From assembly GCF_001905465.1 (NCBI RefSeq), contig NZ_LISX01000015.1, positions 1 to 64,000 on the forward strand: a DNA stretch of 64,000 nt, read 5' to 3'. A model generated the notes under the pieces. The model saw only the letters and a list, made by a program, of their open reading frames with translations, did not search any database and was not told where the DNA came from. The stretch's first letter is position 1, and each line of letters opens with the position of its first letter. Source of the stretch: Kitasatospora sp. CB01950 (GTDB lineage: Bacteria; Actinomycetota; Actinomycetes; Streptomycetales; Streptomycetaceae). Position numbers and translations under genes: made by a program. This document shows, piece by piece, positions 7,138 through 17,879 of the stretch.

Positions 7138-9108
7138 TCACTTGCAGACGACCTGCTTCGAGTCGTACTGCTTGCCCCGCGAGATGCACCAGTTCTCGGT
7201 GTTCTTCGCGTGCTCCTCGCCGGTCGCGGCGAACTTGGTCTCCGACGGCGAGATCGCCAGCCAGTACGCCCAGTCGCCCGGGGTCGGGTTGAGGACCGCC
7301 CTGATCGCGTTCTCGCTCGGGTTGGAGATCGGCGTGGGCGGCAGGCCGGGGTTCATGTTGGTGTTGTACTTCAGCGAGCGGTCGTTGATCTCCGCATAGC
7401 TCAGCTCCTTGCGGCCCAACTGGTACTGCAGCGTGGTGTCCAGGCCGAGCTTGTGCCCGGTGACGTTGGTGGTCAGGCGGTTGGAGATGGCCCTGGCCAT
7501 CTTGCCGAAGTCGTGGTCGTTGTTGCCCTCGGCCTGCAGGATCGACGCCTCGGTGATCACCTCGTAGGCGTTCTTCAGGCCGATCTTCTGCGCGGCCTCG
7601 TCCAGCTTGAGCTCGTTGTAGCGCTGGACGGCGTTCCCCACCATCTGCTTGAGCAGGTCCTCGGGCTTCATGCCGTCGGTGACGGAGTACCGGGTCGGGT
7701 ACAGGAAGCCCTCGGGGTTGTTGTTGGCGTAGGCGGGCAGGCCGAGGTTGCCGGCCTGGTCCTTGGCCACCTTGGCGGTGGTGCCCTTCTCCAGCTTCAG
7801 CTTCTCGTCGATCTTGGTGTAGATGTCCGCAGCGATCATGCCTTCCGGCATGATCAGCACGTTGCCGCCGTTCGACTCCACCAGTTCCTTGACGGCCGCG
7901 TCGCCGGACATCTCGTGCTTCATGGTGTAGATGCCGGGCTGGATGCCACGCGCCTTCGGGTTCTTGTCGTACGCGACGGTGAACGCCTTGATGCTCTTCA
8001 CCACGCCGGCGTCCCTCAGCACCCTCGCGATGTCGCCGCCGACCGCGCCGGAGGCGACGGTGATGTTGACGGAGCCGTTGCCGTCGCCGTTGAAGTCCGG
8101 CGGCGGGCCGAAGCGCTGCTGGTACTGGCCGTAGCCCCACCAGCCCGCGCCGCCGGTCGCGCCGAGCAGGACCAGGGCGACCACCAGGCAGGCGCCGCTG
8201 TTGCGGCGGCCCGACTTCTTGCCCTTCTCCTTGCGCTTGCGCTCGGCCTCGCGGGAGTTGTCCTGCTCGGAGAGGAACGAGCTGCGCTCCTCCTCGGCGT
8301 ACTCGTCCTCGGCCCACGTCTCGGGCTCGTCCGCGCGCTGGTCGGCCTCCGTGGCGGCCGTCGCCGCCCCCGGGTTGTCGAGCGCGGCGGCCTCGGCCTC
8401 CCAGTCGATGCCGTCCGGACCGGGCCCGGCGGGACGCGCCTGCGGTGCGGGCTGCTGCTGCACCGGCCGCGGTGCGGCCTGCTGCGGCATGCCCTGCACC
8501 GGCTGCTGCATCCCCTGCATGCCCTGCGGCATCGGCTGCGACTGCGGCACACCCTGCTGCACGAACTGCTGCTGACCGCCCTGGCTCGCCCCGCGCTGCT
8601 GCGGATACCCCTGGCCGCCCATCGGCATCTGCGCCTGCTGCGGCGGCATCGCCTGCGGCATGGCCTGCTGCTGCATTCCCTGCTGCGGCATCGGCTGCCC
8701 GGGCGCGAAGCCCTGCTGCTGCCCGAACTGGTCCTGCCCGAACTGCTGTTGGCCGCCCTGCGTCATCCCGGGCTGGACCATGCCCTGCTGCTGCGGATAC
8801 CCCTGCGGCTGCTGCTGGACGAACCCCTGCTGCTGCGGGTAGCCCTGGCCGCCCATCGGCATCTGCTGCTGAGGAACCTGCTGCTGCACCTGCTGCTGGG
8901 GCATCTGCTGCTGCGGAACCCCCGGCAAAGGCATCCCCTGCTGCGGCACGCCCTGCTGCTGCACATACCCCTGCGGGTACTGCTGCTGACCGAATTCCTG
9001 CTGCTGCCCGAGGTCCTGCTGCTGCCCGTACTGCGGGGGCTGCTGCTGCTCGCCGGGGAACCACGCCTGGTCGCCCTGGGCACCGTAGCGCCCGCTCTGA
9101 TCAGTCAT
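7138..9108 (-). CDS. mltG: MltG-type endolytic transglycosylase with Gln-rich N-terminal tail
   Basis: Predicted to cut nascent peptidoglycan glycan strands at the membrane. Of 656 residues, about 21-225 are a low-complexity Gln/Pro/Gly/Met tail with an internal repeat (MPMGGQGYPQQ, near 84 and again near 161). An acidic then basic stretch follows, a single membrane helix at about 305-325, a LysM-like/YceG region and the YceG domain. In ASILQAEGNN (521-530) the second family Glu is kept while the first is Gln. YNTNMNPGLPPTPI is typical of the family. Two cysteines end the protein (641 and 655). Older databases call this family aminodeoxychorismate lyase, which is misleading. AAGGGG precedes the ATG. 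Confidence 0.9.
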   Translation of the reverse strand: MTDQSGRYGAQGDQAWFPGEQQQPPQYGQQQDLGQQQEFGQQQYPQGYVQQQGVPQQGMPLPGVPQQQMPQQQVQQQVPQQQMPMGGQGYPQQQGFVQQQPQGYPQQQGMVQPGMTQGGQQQFGQDQFGQQQGFAPGQPMPQQGMQQQAMPQAMPPQQAQMPMGGQGYPQQRGASQGGQQQFVQQGVPQSQPMPQGMQGMQQPVQGMPQQAAPRPVQQQPAPQARPAGPGPDGIDWEAEAAALDNPGAATAATEADQRADEPETWAEDEYAEEERSSFLSEQDNSREAERKRKEKGKKSGRRNSGACLVVALVLLGATGGAGWWGYGQYQQRFGPPPDFNGDGNGSVNITVASGAVGGDIARVLRDAGVVKSIKAFTVAYDKNPKARGIQPGIYTMKHEMSGDAAVKELVESNGGNVLIMPEGMIAADIYTKIDEKLKLEKGTTAKVAKDQAGNLGLPAYANNNPEGFLYPTRYSVTDGMKPEDLLKQMVGNAVQRYNELKLDEAAQKIGLKNAYEVITEASILQAEGNNDHDFGKMARAISNRLTTNVTGHKLGLDTTLQYQLGRKELSYAEINDRSLKYNTNMNPGLPPTPISNPSENAIRAVLNPTPGDWAYWLAISPSETKFAATGEEHAKNTENWCISRGKQYDSKQVVCK

Positions 9109-9218
9109 CGATCCCCTTACCGCGTCCAGGGTGTCCGTCGAACCGGCGTGCTAGCGACGCCCGTGCTGGGAGACGTTACCGTACCGCAGCGTAGCCAACG
9201 GGCGTCACTCCCTGTTGT

Positions 9219-10412
9219 TCAGGGAACGACAGGTGACGGGTCGGAGGGGGTCGGCGACGGGTTCTGTGCGCGATGTGCGTTGAACTCGTCGACGTTCTTT
9301 CGCTGTTGGTCGGAGCTGTCGGTGAACCGGGTGTCGCCGGGTTGGACGGTCACGAAGTACAGCCAGTCACCGTCGGCGGGGCGGATCGCGGCACGCAGCG
9401 CGTCCCGGCCGGGGTTGCCGATGGGGGTGGGCGGCAGGCCGGGGTGGGCGTAGGTGTTGAACGGGGAGTCGAGCCTGGTGTCGTCCACGGTGGTGGTGAG
9501 GGTGGAGCGGCCGAGCGCGTAGTTGATGGTGGAGTCGAGTTGCAGCGGCATGTTCTTCGCGAGCCGGTTGTAGACGACGCGCGCGACCTTGGCCATGTCC
9601 TCGGGGTTGTCGGCCTCGGCCTGGGCGAGGCTGGCGACGGCGAGCAGCCCGTACGGGGAGATGTTGTTGTTGGCGGCGGCGTCCTTGACGGCGTCGCCGT
9701 CGAGCTGGGTGTCGGCCTCTTTCACCATCTCCTGGAGCAGGGTGAGCGGGGTGCTGTCGCCGGTGACGGGGTAGGTCGCGGGGAACAGGTAGCCCTCCGG
9801 GTGGCCGTCCGCGGAGGCGGGGAGGCCGAGGTCGGCGAGGTGCTGTTCGGCGATGCCCTTGGTGGTGCCGGCGGCCAGGCCGAGCCGGGTGTCGATGGCG
9901 GTGTAGACCTGGGTGGTGCGCCAGCCCTCGGGGATGGTCAGGGCGTTGGCGTTGGACGGGTCGAGCAGCATGTTGAGGGCGGCGACCGCCGGCATCTTCT
10001 CCTTGAGGGTGTAGGTGCCGGGGTGGATCCGGTCGCCGGCCGGGCTCTTGGCCGCAGCCTCGGTGAACGCCCGGACGGAGGCGACGACATGTTTGGCGGT
10101 CAGCGTCCGGCCGATCTGGGTGATGCTGGCGCCCTGGGCGACCGACACCTGCACCCGGCCGGTGCCGACGCCGACGAAGTCGGGGGCGGGCTTCTTGCCC
10201 TCGGGCCAGACCAGGAACAGCGCGACCGCGGCGGCCGCCAGCACCCCGAACAGGCCGGCCACGCTGAGGCAGCAGGCGGCGCCGGTGCGCAGCCGTCCCG
10301 GGTCGGGCGGTTCGACGCCGTACGGCAGGCCGGGCGGTGCGGCGTCGGGTTCGAGCACGGGGGCGCCGAGGTGGCCGGGGGTCAGTCCGGGCGCGGTGTA
10401 CGGGTCGGTCAC
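9219..10412 (-). CDS. Second MltG-type endolytic transglycosylase
   Basis: A 397-residue paralogue of the next gene, lacking its Gln-rich tail. The cytoplasmic N-terminus is about 45 residues and Pro-rich, with a CC pair before one membrane helix at about 47-69. The extracytoplasmic YceG domain contains ASLAQAEADN, aligned with the catalytic-glutamate region, and YAHPGLPPTPIGNP. The C-terminus is a short Pro/Ser tail. GGAGG lies six bases before the GTG. The two mltG genes are 110 nt apart; the head of this gene follows a 44-bp palindrome. Likely peptidoglycan processing; division of labour with the longer copy unknown. Confidence 0.87.
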   Translation of the reverse strand: MTDPYTAPGLTPGHLGAPVLEPDAAPPGLPYGVEPPDPGRLRTGAACCLSVAGLFGVLAAAAVALFLVWPEGKKPAPDFVGVGTGRVQVSVAQGASITQIGRTLTAKHVVASVRAFTEAAAKSPAGDRIHPGTYTLKEKMPAVAALNMLLDPSNANALTIPEGWRTTQVYTAIDTRLGLAAGTTKGIAEQHLADLGLPASADGHPEGYLFPATYPVTGDSTPLTLLQEMVKEADTQLDGDAVKDAAANNNISPYGLLAVASLAQAEADNPEDMAKVARVVYNRLAKNMPLQLDSTINYALGRSTLTTTVDDTRLDSPFNTYAHPGLPPTPIGNPGRDALRAAIRPADGDWLYFVTVQPGDTRFTDSSDQQRKNVDEFNAHRAQNPSPTPSDPSPVVP

Positions 10413-10436
10413 GGCGGGCCTCCGGCGGCGGGCATG

Positions 10437-10480
10437 CGATCGGGGCCCGTGCGGACGCGCGTCCGCACGGGCCCCGATCG
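10437..10480. repeat. 44-bp perfect palindrome
   Basis: The sequence reads identically on both strands over 44 bases with no central spacer (half-site CGATCGGGGCCCGTGCGGAC plus GC at the centre). As RNA it would give a stem of about 20 bp. It lies between the end of ruvX and the start of the second mltG, so it may terminate ruvX transcripts, separate the two expression units, or act as a DNA cruciform or binding site. No U-run follows on either strand. Confidence 0.9.
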
Positions 10481-10499
10481 GGAACCTAGACCGGCCCGG

Positions 10500-10984
10500 T
10501 CAGGCCACCGGCTCGACACTCTCACCGGGTGCGCGGCCGCTCACCCGTTCGGTCTCAAGCGCGGCCTGGAGGATGACCACGGCCGCGGCCTGGTCGATCA
10601 CCGAGCGGCCCTTCTTGGAGGACCGGCCGGAGGCGCGCAGCCCGGCGGCGGCGGTGACGGTGGTCATCCGCTCGTCGACCAGCCGCACGCCGACCGGGGC
10701 GACCAGCGCGGCCAGCCGGCCCGCGTAGGCGCGGACCTTGGCGGCGGCCGGGCCTTCCTTGCCGTTCAGCGAGCGTGGCAGTCCGACCACGACCTCGATC
10801 GCGTCGTACTCCTCGACGATCGCCTTGAGCCGGGCCTGCGAGCGGCCCCCGGCGGGGACGGTCTCCACGGGCGTGGCGATCAGCCCGTCGGGGTCGCAGA
10901 CCGCGACCCCGATCCGGGCGTCGCCCACATCGACGGCGATCCGCCGGCCCCGCCGGAAGACCTTCTCTTCGACGAAGCCCTCAC

Positions 10985-10988
<4 letters not shown>
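10500..10988 (-). CDS. ruvX: YqgF/RuvX family RNase H-fold nuclease
   Basis: A 162-residue protein of the YqgF family, with proposed roles in 16S pre-rRNA 5' processing and as a putative Holliday-junction resolvase. The RNase H-like fold keeps its acidic residues: VDVGDARIGVAV, the Glu in IEVVVGLPRSLNG, VDERMTT and IDQAAAVVILQ. The GTG overlaps the alaS stop by four bases; alaS-ruvX pairing is very common in bacteria. The start follows a ribosome-site-like stretch inside alaS. Confidence 0.93.
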
Positions 10989-13650
<2,662 letters not shown>

Positions 13651-13651
<1 letters not shown>

Positions 13652-14085
13652 CAGTGGGGGTCCTTCCGATCGGTCGTGCTGCCCGGCAGCTCGCGCTGAC
13701 GGGTCTTGGCAACGATGGTCTGGGGGGTGGTGCGGCGCGTGCCGCGAGACGTGGGCAGGGCGGCGGCCGGGGAGCCCGGGGCCGCCGAGATAGCTCGGTC
13801 CCCGTCGGAGCCGGCCGCGCCACTGAGCGTGCGGCGGCGGGGCGGTTCGACGACCGCGGTGCCGTCCAGGCCGAGGTCGGCGCGCAGCTGCTGCTCGCGC
13901 TCGGCCATGCCGGACTTCACGTCGCGGGCGAACTGCCGGGCGGCGTCGCCGAGTTGGAGGGCGCCGCGGGCGGCGGTGCCGGACAGCGAGTCGGGCGTGA
14001 GGCGGTGCACCGCCTCGTTGGCCTTGTTCATGGCCCACACGGTCGCGCCTGCGCCGACCGCCATCCAGAAGATCCTGCGCACCAT
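13651..14085 (-). CDS. DUF6167-like membrane-anchored small protein
   Basis: A 144-residue protein found in this position upstream of alaS in Streptomyces relatives. One hydrophobic N-terminal segment (IFWMAVGAGATVWAM) is followed by a charged helix with FARDVKSGMAEREQQLR and a basic, Ser/Thr-rich C-terminal half that looks disordered. The assignment to DUF6167 is from recollection of the family's appearance and location. It is five bases after the DUF948 gene and shares one base with alaS, so all are probably cotranscribed. Function unknown. Confidence 0.78.
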
Positions 14086-14090
14086 CGCGG

Positions 14091-14567
14091 TCAGCCCCTC
14101 ACGGCCCGGCGGACCCGGGACAGCAGACCACCGCGCGGCGCGGTCGCCGCACGCACCTCGGCCCGGATCAGCCGGGCCAGCTCCTCGCGCTCGCCGCCCT
14201 GCGGCGGCACCGCGAGGCCCGTCTGCTGCCGGTTCACGGCCCGGCGCACGCCGTAGCTGAACGCGGCCAGCTTCACCAGCGGCCCGCCGACGGTGGCGGC
14301 CACCGTGGAGGACAGCGCCTTGGCGTCGGCCGCGGCGTCCTGCACGTTGGCGGTGATCTCGTCGACCCGCTCCAGCTGCTCGTGCGCGCTGCGGACGGCG
14401 GCGTTCGCGTCCTGCAGCAGCGGCACGGCCTGTTCGGTGACGGCGGCGACCAGGACGGTGGCCTCCCGCAGCACCTTCGACAGCCGGACCAGGACCACGG
14501 CGAGCAGGGTGACCAGGACCGCCCAGAAGACGGCGACCAGCAGCCCGGCCAGCTCTCCCACGGACAC
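14091..14567 (-). CDS. DUF948 domain membrane protein
   Basis: A 158-residue protein with one N-terminal membrane helix (LAGLLVAVFWAVLVTLLAVVL) followed by a long helical region with heptad-like spacing (EQAVPLLQDANAAVRSAH), typical of DUF948/YtxG general-stress-like proteins. The C-terminus is basic. It heads the leftward unit DUF948-DUF6167-alaS-ruvX. The ~240-bp gap on its upstream side, shared with a rightward regulator-like gene, must hold both promoters; I could not assign boxes. Confidence 0.85.
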   Translation of the reverse strand: MSVGELAGLLVAVFWAVLVTLLAVVLVRLSKVLREATVLVAAVTEQAVPLLQDANAAVRSAHEQLERVDEITANVQDAAADAKALSSTVAATVGGPLVKLAAFSYGVRRAVNRQQTGLAVPPQGGEREELARLIRAEVRAATAPRGGLLSRVRRAVRG

Positions 14568-14807
14568 CTTCGCGCGCTCCCTCGCCTGTGAGTTTCCAGT
14601 ATCGAAAACCTCGGTAGTGAACCCTACCGTGACTGCCGGTCGCTCCCCGACCGGATATGTCGCCCACCACTCCGCCCCGGGAACCGGTCGGATGTGCGAA
14701 CACGGCGCGTAACCTACCGTCCGGTCACCTCGTTGGGGAGTTGGCTCGCTGGGCGCGGGCCCACCGGAGGAACGGGTTCACAGCGACGGGGGCGTCTCTT
14801 GGACAGC

Positions 14808-16874
14808 ATGGCGGCAGCGTCTCGCGGGCCGGGCCGACTGCCCGCCGAGGTCACCGGCTTCGTCGGCCGGTCCGCCGAACTCGACGCCCTGGCCGAGCTG
14901 TTGGGCCGCTCCCGGCTGGTCACCGTGACCGGCCCGGGCGGGGTCGGCAAGTCCCGGCTGGCGCTGCGGGCCGCCTCCCGGCTGGCCGCCGGCTTCCCCG
15001 ACGGCGTCCACCTCGCCGAACTCGGCCCGGTCCGGGACGCCGCGGCCCTCGGCCCCGCCGTCCTGGCCGCGCTGGGGCCCGCCGACGACGCCGCCCGGAC
15101 GACGCTGGCCGGACGGCTCGCCGGCCGCCGCCTGCTGCTGGTGCTGGACGGCTGCGAGCACCTGGTCGACGCCTGCGCCGAACTGGTCGACGCCCTGCTG
15201 CGCGCCGCGCCCGGCCTGCGGGTGCTGGCCACCTCCCGGCAGTCGCTGCGCGCGGCCGGCGAGCACCTGCTGCCGCTGGCCCCGCTGCCGGTCGACCCGC
15301 CGGAGGGCCGGGCCGACTCGGAGGCGATGCTGCTGTTCGCCGACCGCGCCGCCGCCGTCCGTCCGGGCTTCCGCCTGGACGGCGCCGACCGCGCCGAGGT
15401 GTCCCTGCTCTGCCGCCGCCTGGACGGTCTCCCGCTGGCCCTGGAACTGGCCGCCGGCCGCCTGCGCGCGCTCTCCGTCGAACAGCTGCTGGCCCGCCTC
15501 GACGACCGCTTCCGGCTGCTCACCGGCGGCGGCCGGACCTCCCCCGCCCGGCACCGGACGATGCGCACCGCGATCGGCTGGAGCCACGAACTCTGCACCA
15601 TGCAGGAACGTTTACTCTGGTCGCGCCTGTCGGTCTTCGCCGGCGGCTTCGACCTGGACGCCGCCGAGTACGTGTGCGGCGGCGAGGGCCTGGACCTCGA
15701 CGACGTCCTCGAACTCCTCGAGTCGCTGGTCGACAAGTCCGTCCTGGAACGCCTCGACGGCGAACCCGCCCGGTTCCGGATGCTCGACACCGTGCGCGAC
15801 TACGGCGCCCACTGGCTGCGGGCCGGCCACGACCACCGCCGGCTGCTGCGCCGCCACCGCGACTGGTACCTGTCCGTCGCCGCCTGGGGCGAGGTCGAAT
15901 GGTTCGGCCCCGGGCAGGCCGAGACCGCCGAACGCACCCGGCTCGCCCACCCCGACCTGCGCGCCGCCCTGGAGTTCTCGCTCACCGAACCCGGCGAACA
16001 GCAGCTCGCCCTCACCCTGGCCGGCACCCTCTGGTACTTCTGGGCCGGCGCCGGCCGCCTCCGCGAGGGCCGCCGCTGGCTGGACCGCGCCCTCGCCCTC
16101 GCCCCCGAACCCACCGACGCCCGCGCCAAGGCCCTCTGGGTCACCGGTCACCTCGCCACCCTCCAGGGAGACCCGGCCCGGGCCCGCACCGCTCTCGCCG
16201 AGTCCCACCGCCAGGCCCTCGCCACCGGCGACCGGCGGGCCCTCGCCCACGCCGTCCACCGCCAGGGCTGCGCCGCCCTGATCGGCGACGACCCGGTCGG
16301 CGCCGCCGCCCTCCTCGAACAGGCCCTGCGGCACTACACCGCCCTCGGCGACCTCGACTCCCACGTCCTGCTCGCCATGGCCGACCTCGCCCTCGCCCAC
16401 CTCGTCCTCGACGACCGGCCGAACAGCGCCGCCTGGGCCCAACGCGCCCGCGCACACTGCGAACAGCACGGCGAGCGGTGGGCCCACGGCTACTGCCTGT
16501 ACGCGATGGCCCGGGCCGGCCACCGGTCCGGCGAACCCCTCGCCGCCCGCGGCCTCGCCCGCGAGTCGCTCCGCCTCACCCACCCGCTGCGCGACCCGCT
16601 CGGCATCGCCCTCGCCATGGACCTGCTCGCCCTGCTCGCCACCGAGGACCCCGACCCCGACCCGTACGAGGCCCGCGTCCTCCAGGGCGCCGCCCACCGC
16701 CTCCGGACGGCCGCCGGCACCCCCTTCACCGGCTCCCGCACCCTCCACGGGCCCCACCACACCTGCACCCGCCGCACCCGCGCCGCACTCACCGACCACC
16801 AGTACGACGAAGCCTTCCGCCTCGGCGCCCGCCTCGACCTGGACACCGCCGTCCACCGCGCCCTCGGTGCCTGA
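14808..16874 (+). CDS. NB-ARC/TPR signal-transduction ATPase without HTH
   Basis: A 688-residue STAND-type protein. Residues ~10-280 form an NB-ARC-like ATPase with Walker A GPGGVGKSRLAL, Walker B LLLVLDGCEHL and a later ATSRQSL sensor motif. A winged-helix-like region follows (MRTAIGWSHELC), then ~300 residues of helical TPR-like repeats. Relatives in Streptomyces usually carry a SARP/OmpR DNA-binding domain in front or a LuxR helix-turn-helix at the C-terminus; neither is visible. The ATG at codon 39 of the longest frame is chosen because earlier residues look non-conserved; a TTG three codons upstream is also possible. Confidence 0.82.
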   Translation: MAAASRGPGRLPAEVTGFVGRSAELDALAELLGRSRLVTVTGPGGVGKSRLALRAASRLAAGFPDGVHLAELGPVRDAAALGPAVLAALGPADDAARTTLAGRLAGRRLLLVLDGCEHLVDACAELVDALLRAAPGLRVLATSRQSLRAAGEHLLPLAPLPVDPPEGRADSEAMLLFADRAAAVRPGFRLDGADRAEVSLLCRRLDGLPLALELAAGRLRALSVEQLLARLDDRFRLLTGGGRTSPARHRTMRTAIGWSHELCTMQERLLWSRLSVFAGGFDLDAAEYVCGGEGLDLDDVLELLESLVDKSVLERLDGEPARFRMLDTVRDYGAHWLRAGHDHRRLLRRHRDWYLSVAAWGEVEWFGPGQAETAERTRLAHPDLRAALEFSLTEPGEQQLALTLAGTLWYFWAGAGRLREGRRWLDRALALAPEPTDARAKALWVTGHLATLQGDPARARTALAESHRQALATGDRRALAHAVHRQGCAALIGDDPVGAAALLEQALRHYTALGDLDSHVLLAMADLALAHLVLDDRPNSAAWAQRARAHCEQHGERWAHGYCLYAMARAGHRSGEPLAARGLARESLRLTHPLRDPLGIALAMDLLALLATEDPDPDPYEARVLQGAAHRLRTAAGTPFTGSRTLHGPHHTCTRRTRAALTDHQYDEAFRLGARLDLDTAVHRALGA

Positions 16875-16912
16875 ACCGGCCGCAGGCGCCCGAACCGGCC
16901 CGGAAAACGGGA

Positions 16913-16946
16913 AACGCCCCCGCGGTCCGAGGACCGAGGGGGCGTT
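16913..16946. terminator. Bidirectional hairpin between regulator and rpsD
   Basis: A stem AACGCCCCC/GGGGGCGTT carries an inner stem GGTCC/GGACC with mismatched bases between. It sits between the convergent stop codons, 38 bases after the ATPase gene and 11 before the end of rpsD. It can serve both directions. Confidence 0.85.
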
Positions 16947-16957
16947 CCGCTCGCGGG

Positions 16958-17572
16958 TCAGCGCGAGTAGTACTCGACGACCAGCTGCTCGTCGCAGACG
17001 ACCGGAACCTCGCGGCGCTGCGGCGCGCGGTCCAGACGGAAGGCCAGGGCCTTCAGGTTGACCTCGAGGTACTTCGGGGTCTGGCCCTCGCCGGCGTTGC
17101 CACCCTCGCGAGCCACCTGGAAGGGGACCTTCTCCTTGGACTTTTCCTTCACCGTGACGACGTAGCCCGGCTTCATCTGGAACGACGGCTTGTTGACCTT
17201 CGAGCCGTTGACCTCGATGTGACCGTGCACGACCATCTGGCGGGCCTGGTAGATAGTGCGGGCGATGCCCGAACGCAGAACCAGGGCGTCGAGGCGGACC
17301 TCCAGCAGGGCGACGAGCGCCTCACCGGTCTTGCCCTCGACCTTCTTGGCGGCCTCGAAGGCACGCGCCATCTGCTTCTCGCTGAGGTCGTACTGCGCGC
17401 GCAGACGCTGCTTCTCGGTCAGACGGACCTTGTAGTCAGAGTTCTGCTTGCGGCCACGGCCGTGCTGGCCGGGCGGGTACGGGCGGGCCTCGAAGTACTT
17501 GACGGACTTCGGGGTCAGCGGAACGCCGAGAGCACGGGCGATCTTGACCTTGGGGCGCTTCTGGTTCGCCAT
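16958..17572 (-). CDS. rpsD: 30S ribosomal protein S4
   Basis: Binds 16S rRNA early in small-subunit assembly. The 204 residues start MANQKRPKVKIARALGVPL and include the S4 RNA-binding domain around residues 93-155 (MVVHGHIEVNG). The N-terminus has no zinc-binding cysteines, so it is the C-minus form. As in other Streptomyces, it stands alone rather than in the S13-S11-rpoA operon. A purine-rich GGAAAAGGAAAC stretch precedes the ATG. A 300-bp leader with a hairpin lies upstream. Confidence 0.98.
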   Translation of the reverse strand: MANQKRPKVKIARALGVPLTPKSVKYFEARPYPPGQHGRGRKQNSDYKVRLTEKQRLRAQYDLSEKQMARAFEAAKKVEGKTGEALVALLEVRLDALVLRSGIARTIYQARQMVVHGHIEVNGSKVNKPSFQMKPGYVVTVKEKSKEKVPFQVAREGGNAGEGQTPKYLEVNLKALAFRLDRAPQRREVPVVCDEQLVVEYYSR

Positions 17573-17879
17573 GTTTCCTTTTCCTGTTCAGATACGGCTG
17601 TCACCAGGTGTTGACGGAGGACGCTTCTCGCGGCCCGGAGAAAAACCGTCCGTCGCCGGATGGTCAGCCGCTCTCCGCGACCGGGCACTATGTGCTTGTA
17701 CACGAGAGGCCCACCGACCCGGAAAAGGTGGTGGGCTGCCCGCGACACCGAAGGCCGGTGCGCGCCGCTCCTGGAGAACTCCCTTGCGGGAGGCCTCCGT
17801 TGGTTGCCCCGCTGGTGCGGCCGGTCGTTCCTCGCGGAACCCCGGACCCGGGACACACTGCGGACAGTCTACAGGCAGT
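17573..17879 (-). promoter_or_regulatory. Long rpsD leader/promoter region with hairpin
   Basis: No gene is evident in these ~300 bases between rarA and rpsD. On the rpsD strand a stem GCCCACC/GGTGGGC (17709-17736) lies about 140 bases before the start codon. A TAGACT element near 17870 could be a -10 box, but its -35 is poor. In other bacteria S4 represses its own operon by binding an mRNA leader; whether this leader does so is inference. Confidence 0.4.

Noticed and set aside
7138..10412. Aminodeoxychorismate lyase annotation for the mltG genes
   Set aside because: The YceG fold with a membrane helix is now known as MltG transglycosylase; the true PabC-like enzyme is at 55309-56136.
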